64,000 nt of DNA from Onchidella celtica (Eukaryota > Mollusca > Gastropoda > Systellommatophora > Onchidiidae), in contig OZ007569.1 of the NCBI GenBank assembly GCA_963931925.1, positions 42,898,021-42,962,020 on the forward strand. The letters are read 5' to 3'. The translations under genes and the position numbers were made by a program. Shown in pieces: positions 1 to 11,159 of the stretch. Under the pieces are notes generated by a model. It saw only the letters and a list, made by a program, of their open reading frames with translations, searched no databases and was not told the origin of the DNA. The first letter of the stretch is position 1; the number at the start of each line of letters is the position of its first letter.

Positions 1-2323
1 ATATATGCCACTAATGAACACATTTCCATGAACTTTCACTGTGCAGACAGATTGGATGATTCTAATTTCTATCCAAGATTTTGAAGAAATTGTATCATTT
101 CTTAAAGGACAGTTGCCTAACATCCTATTAGAAATGGACATTTATGTATACATGTCCATGTAATTAATGAACAAGAAAGAATTGAGTATTACCTTATGGA
201 ATAATTGAGTTATTGAGTTATACAATGTATGCATTTGGTACTGTCAAATCCCTGCACTTGTCAGTCTGTTGGCAATGGTTCAGCATAAGTATCATTCATC
301 TTGGTTATGACATGCATGTACTATGTAGTTCTTTTCAGAATATTGCAACGGAACAGGCAGGTAGATGTAATTGTGTATTGTCAGTTGATAATATGCTGAA
401 TACCTTGAAGTCAAACTGAGGTTTCGAGAAAATGAGAAAAAAACTTTTCCATTCACATACCAAACAATTCTGATTGCAGATTGTGATGGGTACATCTACA
501 TTACAAAATCTGTTAAGGACACAGAGTGGTTTTTCTTGTGGAAAAAGTGACATAGGTTAAGCAGTTAAATTTTGAACTGACTTTGGCATTTATGAGGCAG
601 CCTGAGAATACGTATCCATCCAGTGGCAAAAATCTTAGTACGTGTATTGAATAATCAGCTTCCACAGCCAAACCATTCCTACATCTTGTATGTAAGTTTT
701 AGCATGAAATAAAGCTTCTGAATGCTTTAATTTTGCATTTTAATGTAGTGGACCAAATTTGTTGACATTACATTTATAATTTTACTGTTATCATGGTCAA
801 CAACTTTATCCTCTTTTGGACGCACACTCATATTTTCCCACCCTATCACACCATATACCAGTAAAAATGGAAAATCCAGAGCTTTTCATTCATAGCAAGT
901 GTACATGGATGCATTGGCTCTGTAGTATTTTGTACGAGTTGTGCATCTTCGTAAAGGAAAGAACATCATCATCTAGAAATGGGCAACCTTGCAGCGTATG
1001 TTTTTCAGTTGATTTTAATTGCAGTTCTACTACATATAAATCTTTTAGCTGACAAAGTAACCTATGCTTTGTGCAGGAAAACTTTCCTTCGATATTGATT
1101 TTAATTGCATTCTACATTTAAATCTTTTAGCTGACAAAGTAACCTATGCTTTGTGCAGGAAAACTTTCCTTTTGATATATTTTAGGTGCAGAAGAAATTT
1201 ATTTTATTTTTTAAAATTAATATCTGCAAAACTTGCAGATGCTATCAAGACGTTGGACAGAGAGATAGCAAAACATCTGTTCTGACTTGACTTTTTGCGA
1301 AAAAAAGAAAGTCCTGGGTTGATTGAAATGTTGATCTCTACTCAATAATAATTTGAGTTTTGTAATGGTTATAAACTCAAATAATGGCATAATTGCTTTC
1401 CTGGTGAGAAAAACGCCTCAAAATGTATGAAAATAAATGTGTTGGCTTTAAGTGCGATTTCTCATTTTGTGATATCCATGATGTGTTTTATACCTTTATA
1501 GTGTTATAACTTTGGATTCTAGTGAAGATATTTTAAACACTTTAAAAACAAAATGCTCAGCAAAACCTCTGCTATATGATGGTGCAAAAACTCCAATTGT
1601 GAAATGTTCACATCACGACTGGTTTTCCTAGGTTGCCTCACATTTATCTTATAGTATACAAAAGATGATATCTGAGTCAGATTGTGTACATACTATGCTT
1701 GTCTACCGCAGTTATTTTCGGGTGTCTTTGTGGATAAACCAACAGTCTATTTATTAGGAAAGAATCCCAGTAAAAAATTTTGGTTCCATTAAGGGCCCCT
1801 GAAAATTTCACCTGATAGAAATATCAACCGTAACAAGGTTGTAGCAGCTTTCAGTACAGTAAAATGGTCTTTAATCCATAGCGCAAGTGGCGCACCAGTT
1901 ATGCACATCGACATGATATTTCAAGGACCAATATTATATATGCATCACTAAGCCTATATACGCCGTGATACAGTATAACAGGAATTTGATACAGTGAGGT
2001 GTTTCTAATGCTCTGGACTAGGGCATGATGATATCAAATAATAATTCTGATATGGATACATGTAAGAGAATAATTATGACAATTGACCAACTGAATTCAT
2101 CACTCAGTTTCATGATTTTTTAAATCATTTTTGTGGTTAGAGAGGGACACTGTTTTCCATGACACTTTAAAATATCAAGTTATTTTACTTATTCTGCTAT
2201 TTATTAATGACCACTGAGTGAAAGAGTTGGATGATAATACATGTACGATATGACAAGCTCAGATTTTTTGGAATAAATTTTTAAAAATCTGCTTTTAATT
2301 CTACACACATGCTTCTCATGCTT
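1..2323. other. Non-coding flank of the LTR element
   Basis: No open frame here looks like a protein family, and no splice-bounded exon is convincing. The stretch is AT-rich. It holds one imperfect tandem duplication (separate entry) and ends in TGCTT, the 5-bp target site copied on the far side of the retrotransposon. Confidence 0.6.
1009..1172. repeat. Imperfect two-copy tandem duplication of about 82 bp
   Basis: Two adjacent copies share the stretch running from TTGATTTTAATTGCA through TCTTTTAGCTGACAAAG to GTGCAGGAAAACTTTCCTT. The first copy begins near 1009 and the second near 1095. They differ by a 4-bp indel and a few substitutions, so the duplication is local and not very recent. Confidence 0.8.
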
Positions 2324-3676
2324 TGTAACAGGGCGACAGACAGGCAAGGTATGGCTAGCGTGGGAAGATAGCTAACGGCGGGGAGACAGAGTTATTGTAG
2401 GCCAGAGGGGGAAAGTAGCCGATGCAACTGAAGCGCTTTGACACCCGAAAAGGGTAGTGTTTACTTGACCGCCGTACTTGTCGATCAGATCACCTGGGAA
2501 TTGCTTGGGGGGGTAGAGCTGTTTCAACAGTATTTGACGTGGAGTCGACGGGGGTGGCTATTAGGATAACTAATGTACACTCGGTGAGCGTCTTGGGACG
2601 CTACCTGACTGGGTATAAATCCCCGAACGCTCCTTCCAACTTCAGACCGCTGAGAGCACTCACCAGCTTCGTGCCGAAGAGGAGACCACAACCGCGACTG
2701 TAACTTTGTACTAGTCTTGTGAGTGGGGAAGGTCAGGGAACCCGCAAACATCCTTTGTCAGAGCGTGGTATCTTTGGTATCTTGTCGGCATTTGGGCTGC
2801 TGCTGAGTGGTAAGTTAATTGTACGATGTATGTGTATTTTACTTAATGTTCATGATTGTAGAACCTAAATCTAGTGGGTTTACTTTGGTATAACTACTGC
2901 CTCTGAGAGAGTCACGGAAACGCCGTTATATATATGTTACGAAACCTTATAGGATGGGGTCCGTTAGAGAGAGCGTTATTCTTCGTGGGGAACGTGTAAA
3001 TATCATTAAAACTGTATTGATCGTTTATTCTATTGCCTATATGGGAGCCTATGGAGTATGGGAGCTGCAGCCTGACTTATAACAGTGTCAGCGGTTAAAA
3101 GTGTTAGTGATGAATATCCGTCATGGAGTAAGTATGGAAGTCATGCCTTCCAGCAGTAGATTAGGACTTTGCGATTGTTTTTCTACAGAGGAGGAAGAAC
3201 AACACCTTCTTGGCTTCTCAACTTCTTGTACTTTGATTAACGACATCGTGGCTTCTTGGCTTCCCGACCTATTGGTACCTGCCGATACCTGTTGATCTAA
3301 CTGCGCAGTCAAGCCAGGGTAGAGAGGAAGAACCAGTGCCCAGATAGCGCCATACACCCCTAAAGGAGAGGTTTCCTTATGCTGAATGTTCCCATGTGTT
3401 TTATAAAATGTGCTAGAAATTGAATATTACGAAGCCATTTAATTAGCATGTACTGATTTGTATCAACTTCATTCCATCGAAATTCACATGAAATTGTATG
3501 ACCTGTGTTCCTATTATTATTGAATGAATTAATAATTATTGTATATATGTAAGCAATACAGATATCGTTTGTTATAACTTATAGAAGAGAGATAGTCGAT
3601 TATTTAGTGTGTTTGTGCCGTGCCCATCACGGCTGGTGTCAGAAGAAAGTTAGTGAGAGAAAGTGGAAACATCACA
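2324..3676 (+). repeat. 5' long terminal repeat (1353 bp)
   Basis: Begins TG and ends CA. It contains a TATA box (2614-2620) and, further downstream, a good splice-donor match (GGTAAGT at 2809-2815). Near its 3' end, at 3634-3645, the string TGGTGTCAGAAG repeats the start of the primer-binding site that lies just outside the LTR. The small open frames inside it are duplicated exactly in the 3' LTR and have no coding character. Confidence 0.95.
2614..2620 (+). promoter_or_regulatory. TATA box of the LTR promoter
   Basis: TATAAAT lies in a GC-richer context about 290 bp into the LTR. Transcription would be expected to start about 30 bp downstream, near 2645, which would mark the U3/R border. 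The start site is inferred. Confidence 0.6.
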
Positions 3677-3677
3677 A

Positions 3678-3694
3678 TGGTGTCAGAAGTGGGA
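3678..3694 (+). other. Primer-binding site, tRNA-Leu type
   Basis: TGGTGTCAGAAGTGGGA begins 1 bp after the LTR. It starts with TGG, the complement of a tRNA 3' CCA, and the rest is complementary to the acceptor and T-stem end typical of animal tRNA-Leu. The tRNA identity comes from family knowledge and was not searched. Confidence 0.75.
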
Positions 3695-3962
3695 TCCTGC
3701 TAGTAAATAACATTTAATTTTGATCTGGGTCGTGTCAAGGGGCTATTGTGTGATTGTGTGGACAGGTCATCTGCCCTGAGGCGAGTGAGAGAGATTGACA
3801 TTTAGTGCCTGCGACATGCTCTGATTTTACCTGTGCATTGACTGTTCAATTTTATCTTTTGTCACAGAGAAAATTGTTGTTTGCTATTGCAGGAATATTG
3901 TTGTTAACTTCACAGTTACGATCCACGCTTTATTGTTAGCTTTGTTTACAGGTCAATTGCTG

Positions 3963-6900
3963 ATGGACTATCTGGGCGCACTGAAGCTTGCCAGACAAGA
4001 AGGCATTAGTGATGAGGAATTCAAAATTAGGTGGGACGAAGAGAAAGCCCAAAACCGAGAACAAAGGGCTATCGAACGAGAAGAAAAGGAGCGCGAACGA
4101 GAAGAAAAGGAGCGCGAACGAGAAGAAAAGGAGAAGGAAAGACAATTTGAAAGGGAGAGAATGGAATGCGAACGGGAACTAGCCAAAAACGGGTGTCACA
4201 ATGGTAAAGGGAATGGAAAATCTGCTGCCCCGAAGGTACCTAAAATTGCCATTTTTGATGACTCGCGCGAGGATCTCGACTCGTATTTGAAAAGATTTGA
4301 AAGGCTCGCGCAGGCAAATGATTGGGAAGAAGACACCTGGGCAGACATGTTAGGGGCATTGTTAACTGGCAGGGCGTTAGATGTTTATTCCGGTCTCAGC
4401 GAGGAAGACAGTAGGGATTACGAGAAGGTAAAGAAGGTGTTGTTCAAGAAGTATCACCTCACGGCAGAGGGTTATAGGCGTAAGTTTAGGGAGAGTCGTC
4501 TAGATAAGGACGAAACTTATACGCAGCTGTCCGTGAGATTGCAGAGATATTTTGAGAGGTGGGTAGACCTCTCAGAGGCAGAGAGAACTATGGAAGGGAT
4601 TACGGATCTGTTAGTCAGGGAGCAGATGTTGAAGATTGTCGACTGTAATCTTTCCATATATTTGAAAGAGAGGGACCCCAAGTCCCTGCATGAGTTAGTT
4701 GAGATGGCGGACTTGTATAGTGAGGCTCATCAGTCGAAGCGAGGGCTGGAGCAACAGCAGAAGTCAGGTAAGAGGGTTGAGGAGAGCAGAAGTAAGGGTT
4801 TAGGAGTGAGTAAACCGGTATGCTTCAACTGTGGCTCTCCCAATCACCTGAGTAGGCAGTGTGACCAGGGCAGGACGAAGAAGGGTGCTGCTGCCACTGT
4901 CGAGCACAACCGAGGTAAGTCCCAGCGTGAGAGTGGGCGTGGTTGTTTTGTGTGTGGGTCACTTCTCCATATTGCGAGATTCTGTAGGAAGAGACAGAAA
5001 GAGACGACCGCAGTCGTACTAACCAGCGATGAGGAAGCCGATGACAGTCAGTGGGAGTCATCGGGCAGGGCGAATACTCAACCAGGGGCTGAGCAGAGTG
5101 TTGGGCCACAGACCTTCATTTCTTGGGAGACGGAAGGTAAGAGTATTGAGTTAGAAGGTTCGACAGAACATGAGCCCGAAGACGATGTTCCGGAGAATGA
5201 TTTATCCGCTCCATTTTTGGAGAAGGGGAGGATAGGGGATAAAGAGATTACTATCCTTCGTGACACGGGATGCACGTGTGCGATTATAAAAAGGGACAAA
5301 CTGCCTCCTAACAGCTTAACTGGGAAGAAAAGGAGTTATGTCCTGATGGACGGGACGAGAAGGTCTGCTCCTGTCGCGGAAATGTGGGTAGAAACCCCAT
5401 TTTATACTGGGCTTCTCAAAGCGCTAGTAGTGGAAGACCCAGTGGCCGATTTGATTATAGGAAACATAAAGGGGGCGTCTCTTGAGAAGATAAGTGTGGT
5501 ACTCACGCGATCTCGCAAGGTGGAGATTGACAAGGAAGAGCATGAGTGTGAGAATGCGAGTGCGAAAGTGAGTCAGACCACAGATAATGAGGAGGCCAAG
5601 GGCAACTCAACGGAGGAGGTAAGGGTAGGGGCCAAGATAGGGGAACTCACACCAGGTGAGATAGCCCGGGCCCAGAGAGAGGACGAAACTTTGAGAGTTT
5701 TAAGGGAGAGAGCCACGTTGGAGCAATCGGCTGAGGTAGGTACTCACATAAAGGAGAGTAAGGGAATTTACTATCGGGTAAAGAAGGCCGGGGCTGGACG
5801 TGCTGATGTGGAGCAGTTGTTGGTACCTAAGCAGTACCGAAGTGAGCTGGTGAAGATAGCTCACGAAGGAGTGTTCGGGGGACACTTAGGAATTTCGCGC
5901 ACACAGGACAGAATAATGCAGTCGTTCTTTTGGCCTGGGATAGGTGCGGACGTAGGTCGTTTCTGTCGATCGTGTGACGCGTGTCAAAGGACATCCAATA
6001 AAGGTAGGGTGACAAAGGTACCCCTAGTGCCGACACCCCTGATCGACACGCCCTTTTCGCGCGTCGCCATAGATTTGGTTGGTCCACTTCCGCGTACGGA
6101 ACATGGGAGATCGCGTTATATTTTGACGCTAGTAGATTATGCCACGCGTTTCCCGGATGCCGTAGCCTTAAGGGGGATATCAGCTGAGCAGGTCAGTGAA
6201 GCGTTAATGGAAATATTTTCTCGGTTAGGCATACCAAAGGAAATAGTTTCAGATAGGGGATCACAGTTTACCGGTGAGCTGATGAGAGAGGTCAGTGCAC
6301 TTCTCAAAACGAAACAGATATTCTGCTCGCCCTACCACGCGATGACCAATGGTCTGTGTGAAAGATTTAACGGAGTGCTGAAGAATATGCTTCTCCGAGT
6401 AGCTCATGACAGACCCAAGGACTGGGACAGAATGTTGTGTCCACTGCTGTTCGCGTATCGCGAAACCCCACAGGCCAGTACAGGTTTTTCGCCGTTTGAA
6501 CTAGTGTTCGGTCACCCTGTGAGAGGACCACTTGCAATACTGAAGAATCTGTGGACTGGGGAAGCGGAGTCAGAAACGAGGTCATCGTACGAATACGTGG
6601 TAGATATGAGGGAACGATTGGAGGATGCCATGAAAGTCGTAGCCGAAAACAGCAGCGTCGAAAAACACAGGCAGAAGAAATACTACGATAGGGGGGCCAA
6701 ACAGAGGAAATTCCAAGTGGGCGATTCCGTCCTCATACTTCTCCCAAGTGACGGATCGAAACTACAGATGACTTGGAAAGGGCCTTACAAAGTAGAAGAG
6801 CAGAGAGGGTCAGTGAACTACATGGTGAACGTCAAGGGGAAGAGACGACTGTATCACGCGAATATGCTGAAGAAGTATATTGAGAGGGAAGACGAACAGG

Positions 6901-8420
6901 AAAACACAGAGACAATAGCTGCAGCTATAATTGACGAGACCGATGAAGGAGAGGAAGCGACTTCGATGCCTCTGGAGACAGTCATGCCTAAGCTAGAACA
7001 GACCGAAACCTACAGGGATGTACAGTTAGGGGACACGCTAGATCAGGATCAGAGAGAACAGATGCAAGAGCTCATGGAAGAATACAAAGATATATTTACC
7101 GATGTACCGGGGCTCACTGACCTGATCGAGCACAAAATCCCATTGCTAGATCAAAAACCGGTGAAGGTAAGACCCTACCAACTACCGTACTCAACTAGAG
7201 AAGCTGTCAATGCTGAGGTAGGCAAGATGCTTGCGGCCAGAATCATCGAACCGTCCGAGTCCCCGTACAATAGTCCAATTGTATTAGTTAAGAAGCCCGA
7301 TGGTCAACACCGTTTCTGCAACGACTACAGGCGGCTAAATGTTGTGACTGCCGATGACGCCGAACCGATGCCTGAGGTAGAAGCCATTATTTCCAATCTA
7401 GCGGAGGCAAAATATTTCACCAAGCTGGACTTGACAAAGGGCTTTTGTCAAGTTCCGATGGCCGAGGAAGATAAACACCTGACGGCGTTCGCCACACCGT
7501 TTGGGCTATACCAGTACAGGGTCATGCCGTTCGGGTTGAAGGGATCCCCCGCCACATTTAACAGGCTCATGAGGAAAGTATTAAAAGATGCTGGCGAAGG
7601 GGTAGATGCATTTGTAGACGACTGTCTTATACACAGTGCAAATTGGCCTGACCACTTGGAACGTTGTCGGAATGTCTTCGAGCGACTGAGACGGGCAAAT
7701 TTAAAAGCTAGACCTACCAAGACGCTAATAGGGATGACAGAAGTCGAGTACTTAGGCCATAAGCTGGGACAGGGGACTGTAAGACCGCAGGAGAGTAAGG
7801 TGCGAGCCATTGTCGACTGTGACCGACCGACGACCAAGACACAAGTGAGGAGTTTCCTGGGGCTAACGGGGTACTATCGGAAGTTTGTACCAAATTACAG
7901 TGCAATCTCGGCGCCGTTGTCAGACCTCACAAAGAAGTCCCAGGGCACAAAGTTCGCGTGGGGACACGCGCAGGAGAACGCGTTCAATGCCCTAAAAATT
8001 TGTTTGAGTTCCGAGCCGATACTACGGATGCCAGACTGGAACAAGGAACTGATTCTCCAGACAGACGCATCTAACCTTGGAGTGAGTGGCTGCCTACTTC
8101 AAGAAGACGAGGGTACGAAGTATCCAGTTGTATATGTTAGCAGAAAGTTGAAACCTGCGGAGAAGAACTACTCAACAATTGAAAAGGAATGCCTGGCCAT
8201 AGTTTTCGCCGTTAGTAAGTTGCAGGCGTATCTGTATGGGAGAAACTTCGTGTTAGAGACGGACCACCGACCTCTAACTTGGATGCGAACTAAAGACCAG
8301 AAGAACGCGAGGGTAACTAGATGGAACCTGGCGCTGCAACCATATAACTTTCGAGTCAGCAACATCAGGGGGCGAGACGCTCTATGGGCCGACACTCTAT
8401 CTAGATTACCGGTAGATTAA
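3963..8420 (+). CDS. Gag-pol polyprotein, integrase before RT (1485 aa)
   Basis: I chose the first in-frame ATG, at 3963; the open frame runs about 30 bp further upstream without one. Domains in order: a charged, coiled-coil-like Glu/Arg/Lys stretch (about residues 35-75); a gag body; two CX2CX4HX4C zinc knuckles (Cys 287 and Cys 328 onward); an aspartic protease with DTG at 434-436; an HHCC zinc-binding integrase N-terminus from His 634; an integrase core D704-X59-D764-X35-E800; a GPY module near 938; RT with FVDD at 1217-1220; and RNase H with Asp 1368 and Asp 1434. Gag and pol share one frame with no stop or shift, so relative dosage must be set another way. Every catalytic residue I looked for is present, so the element may be autonomous. 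It would replicate via virus-like particles in the cytoplasm. Confidence 0.95.
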   Translation: MDYLGALKLARQEGISDEEFKIRWDEEKAQNREQRAIEREEKEREREEKEREREEKEKERQFERERMECERELAKNGCHNGKGNGKSAAPKVPKIAIFDDSREDLDSYLKRFERLAQANDWEEDTWADMLGALLTGRALDVYSGLSEEDSRDYEKVKKVLFKKYHLTAEGYRRKFRESRLDKDETYTQLSVRLQRYFERWVDLSEAERTMEGITDLLVREQMLKIVDCNLSIYLKERDPKSLHELVEMADLYSEAHQSKRGLEQQQKSGKRVEESRSKGLGVSKPVCFNCGSPNHLSRQCDQGRTKKGAAATVEHNRGKSQRESGRGCFVCGSLLHIARFCRKRQKETTAVVLTSDEEADDSQWESSGRANTQPGAEQSVGPQTFISWETEGKSIELEGSTEHEPEDDVPENDLSAPFLEKGRIGDKEITILRDTGCTCAIIKRDKLPPNSLTGKKRSYVLMDGTRRSAPVAEMWVETPFYTGLLKALVVEDPVADLIIGNIKGASLEKISVVLTRSRKVEIDKEEHECENASAKVSQTTDNEEAKGNSTEEVRVGAKIGELTPGEIARAQREDETLRVLRERATLEQSAEVGTHIKESKGIYYRVKKAGAGRADVEQLLVPKQYRSELVKIAHEGVFGGHLGISRTQDRIMQSFFWPGIGADVGRFCRSCDACQRTSNKGRVTKVPLVPTPLIDTPFSRVAIDLVGPLPRTEHGRSRYILTLVDYATRFPDAVALRGISAEQVSEALMEIFSRLGIPKEIVSDRGSQFTGELMREVSALLKTKQIFCSPYHAMTNGLCERFNGVLKNMLLRVAHDRPKDWDRMLCPLLFAYRETPQASTGFSPFELVFGHPVRGPLAILKNLWTGEAESETRSSYEYVVDMRERLEDAMKVVAENSSVEKHRQKKYYDRGAKQRKFQVGDSVLILLPSDGSKLQMTWKGPYKVEEQRGSVNYMVNVKGKRRLYHANMLKKYIEREDEQENTETIAAAIIDETDEGEEATSMPLETVMPKLEQTETYRDVQLGDTLDQDQREQMQELMEEYKDIFTDVPGLTDLIEHKIPLLDQKPVKVRPYQLPYSTREAVNAEVGKMLAARIIEPSESPYNSPIVLVKKPDGQHRFCNDYRRLNVVTADDAEPMPEVEAIISNLAEAKYFTKLDLTKGFCQVPMAEEDKHLTAFATPFGLYQYRVMPFGLKGSPATFNRLMRKVLKDAGEGVDAFVDDCLIHSANWPDHLERCRNVFERLRRANLKARPTKTLIGMTEVEYLGHKLGQGTVRPQESKVRAIVDCDRPTTKTQVRSFLGLTGYYRKFVPNYSAISAPLSDLTKKSQGTKFAWGHAQENAFNALKICLSSEPILRMPDWNKELILQTDASNLGVSGCLLQEDEGTKYPVVYVSRKLKPAEKNYSTIEKECLAIVFAVSKLQAYLYGRNFVLETDHRPLTWMRTKDQKNARVTRWNLALQPYNFRVSNIRGRDALWADTLSRLPVD

Positions 8421-8458
8421 TAATTTTATTAGCCGATTTTGCCAGGGAAAATCGACTT

Positions 8459-8471
8459 AAGTGGGGGCGAT
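8459..8471 (+). other. Polypurine tract
   Basis: AAGTGGGGGCGAT directly precedes the 3' LTR. This is the expected place for the RNase H-resistant primer of plus-strand synthesis. It is short and interrupted by a C, so its exact limits are uncertain. Confidence 0.65.
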
Positions 8472-9824
8472 TGTAACAGGGCGACAGACAGGCAAGGTAT
8501 GGCTAGCGTGGGAAGATAGCTAACGGCGGGGAGACAGAGTTATTGTAGGCCAGAGGGGGAAAGTAGCCGATGCAACTGAAGCGCTTTGACACCCGAAAAG
8601 GGTAGTGTTTACTTGACCGCCGTACTTGTCGATCAGATCACCTGGGAATTGCTTGGGGGGGTAGAGCTGTTTCAACAGTATTTGACGTGGAGTCGACGGG
8701 GGTGGCTATTAGGATAACTAATGTACACTCGGTGAGCGTCTTGGGACGCTACCTGACTGGGTATAAATCCCCGAACGCTCCTTCCAACTTCAGACCGCTG
8801 AGAGCACTCACCAGCTTCGTGCCGAAGAGGAGACCACAACCGCGACTGTAACTTTGTACTAGTCTTGTGAGTGGGGAAGGTCAGGGAACCCGCAAACATC
8901 CTTTGTCAGAGCGTGGTATCTTTGGTATCTTGTCGGCATTTGGGCTGCTGCTGAGTGGTAAGTTAATTGTACGATGTATGTGTATTTTACTTAATGTTCA
9001 TGATTGTAGAACCTAAATCTAGTGGGTTTACTTTGGTATAACTACTGCCTCTGAGAGAGTCACGGAAACGCCGTTATATATATGTTACGAAACCTTATAG
9101 GATGGGGTCCGTTAGAGAGAGCGTTATTCTTCGTGGGGAACGTGTAAATATCATTAAAACTGTATTGATCGTTTATTCTATTGCCTATATGGGAGCCTAT
9201 GGAGTATGGGAGCTGCAGCCTGACTTATAACAGTGTCAGCGGTTAAAAGTGTTAGTGATGAATATCCGTCATGGAGTAAGTATGGAAGTCATGCCTTCCA
9301 GCAGTAGATTAGGACTTTGCGATTGTTTTTCTACAGAGGAGGAAGAACAACACCTTCTTGGCTTCTCAACTTCTTGTACTTTGATTAACGACATCGTGGC
9401 TTCTTGGCTTCCCGACCTATTGGTACCTGCCGATACCTGTTGATCTAACTGCGCAGTCAAGCCAGGGTAGAGAGGAAGAACCAGTGCCCAGATAGCGCCA
9501 TACACCCCTAAAGGAGAGGTTTCCTTATGCTGAATGTTCCCATGTGTTTTATAAAATGTGCTAGAAATTGAATATTACGAAGCCATTTAATTAGCATGTA
9601 CTGATTTGTATCAACTTCATTCCATCGAAATTCACATGAAATTGTATGACCTGTGTTCCTATTATTATTGAATGAATTAATAATTATTGTATATATGTAA
9701 GCAATACAGATATCGTTTGTTATAACTTATAGAAGAGAGATAGTCGATTATTTAGTGTGTTTGTGCCGTGCCCATCACGGCTGGTGTCAGAAGAAAGTTA
9801 GTGAGAGAAAGTGGAAACATCACA
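8472..9824 (+). repeat. 3' long terminal repeat (1353 bp)
   Basis: I found no difference from the 5' LTR on reading through it. It ends ATCACA and is followed by the target duplication TGCTT at 9825-9829. Confidence 0.95.
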
Positions 9825-9829
9825 TGCTT

Positions 9830-11157
9830 GAAGACCCAAAAATGGAAACTAAGAAAATCATTATTTAAAGTTTGAAAGTCCAGAACCTCTCTCTTGCAGC
9901 TGAAAGTGTGATTTCTAATATTTTGTGGTTGCAGCTTTTTTTTTTTCAAACTTTGATTTCGCAGAGACAAGAGTGATAAAGCAAGCTTGTATGAGGGATA
10001 AATATGAAAAACATTTCTCGTGGCTTTGGTAGTTTTTTTCCCCTGTGGTCTTTATTTACTCTGTGCAAAAAATTGCTAGTGCATGCAAAACCTAAACATA
10101 CATTTGTGAACAAGGGTGCACTTATTAGACTTGGAAATAGGTTGATGATGTGATTATGCCTGATCTCAGTGTTTTCATGTGAATGTAATGTTTAGCAGAT
10201 GAATCTCATTCGAGAATGTGCATAAGATTAGGAATGTGTTCTAGATGGAATTATAAGTACATCTAAACTAGTCACCGGCAATGTACATGTAACTTTTTTT
10301 TTCTCCTGATCTCCATGCTCACACAATTTGAACAACTGAACATAAACAAATAATTCTTTTCATTTTGATGCGAATTCTTTATTTCAAATCCATATTCTGT
10401 ACAAAAAACATTTGGCTGATTATTAGTGCAAATATTAATAATTATAATATTGCACATTGTCATAAAGTACGTACAGGGCAATCACCATTTCAGACCATAA
10501 CATTTTTCATAATTTTATGTAGACTAGTTCTGCAATGTGCCATGGAAACAGTTGTAGGTTTTCTCTAAGCATACATGTATTACACTGAATGCATGAATGT
10601 ATTCTGAATGTTTGGAAAAATGACCTAGTTCTTTTCTTGTAATTGGCTGTGATTGAACATCTTGGTTCAGTTGAAAGTCAAGTGAGGCTGACTGTGCCTA
10701 ACAGTAAACACATGTACAAGAATGTGGTCCTCTTATTTCTTGAATGAAACATTCAGCAACATACACATGTACATGTACATGTACTAGGCTTCACTAAAAA
10801 ATACATGTACAGGCCCATCTTTAAAAAGCTAAGATCACATGACATGGACATTAATTATAAAAAGTTATTATCTTGTCATGGATGTTTTCAGATACAATTT
10901 TTTAATTTAGCTAAGCAATATTGTCATGGTCATAATACACAATGTCCAAGATAGCTGGAGGTGGAGATCATTGTTTCTTGAAGTCGCGGCCCATTGCATT
11001 TTTATGAAAATTGTAAGTAACTGTTTTGATAAATATCAGAACTGAATAAACATGTGTGAGCACTGATTCCAGATCCATCTTTGGAGAAAAATCCACCTAA
11101 AACCTAGATATCTTTGTTTTTGTTTCCACTTGATGCAAACAGAGATTTAATATGATA
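9830..11157. other. Non-coding stretch
   Basis: AT-rich DNA with no convincing exon. A short ACATGTACATGTACATGTAC run lies near 10765-10785. The motif ACATGTA recurs across the window. Confidence 0.5.
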
Positions 11158-11159
11158 CC

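Larger units (their letters stand above)
2324..9824 (+). mobile_element. Complete Gmr1-like Ty3/Gypsy LTR retrotransposon
   Basis: This 7501-bp element is bounded by two LTRs that appear identical base for base (constant offset 6148). Each begins TGTAACAGGG and ends ATCACA. The 5-bp target duplication TGCTT lies at 2319-2323 and 9825-9829. A primer-binding site sits 1 bp after the 5' LTR and a G-rich polypurine tract abuts the 3' LTR. The single internal frame encodes gag, protease, integrase, RT and RNase H in that order. Integrase ahead of RT is typical of Ty1/Copia, but the RT, the GPY module and the 5-bp duplication are Ty3/Gypsy-like. That combination is known from the Gmr1 group. I see no envelope gene and no chromodomain. 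Identical LTRs and an open frame indicate a very recent insertion. Confidence 0.95.

Noticed and set aside
3101-3357. Short open frames inside each LTR (for example 3101-3295 and its copy 9249-9443)
   Set aside because: They are identical only because the LTRs are identical. They have no family resemblance, and they overlap other frames on both strands.
3933-3962. Upstream extension of the gag-pol frame to 3933
   Set aside because: It starts with TTG, not ATG, and lies in a leader region that looks like a splice acceptor. The first ATG is at 3963.
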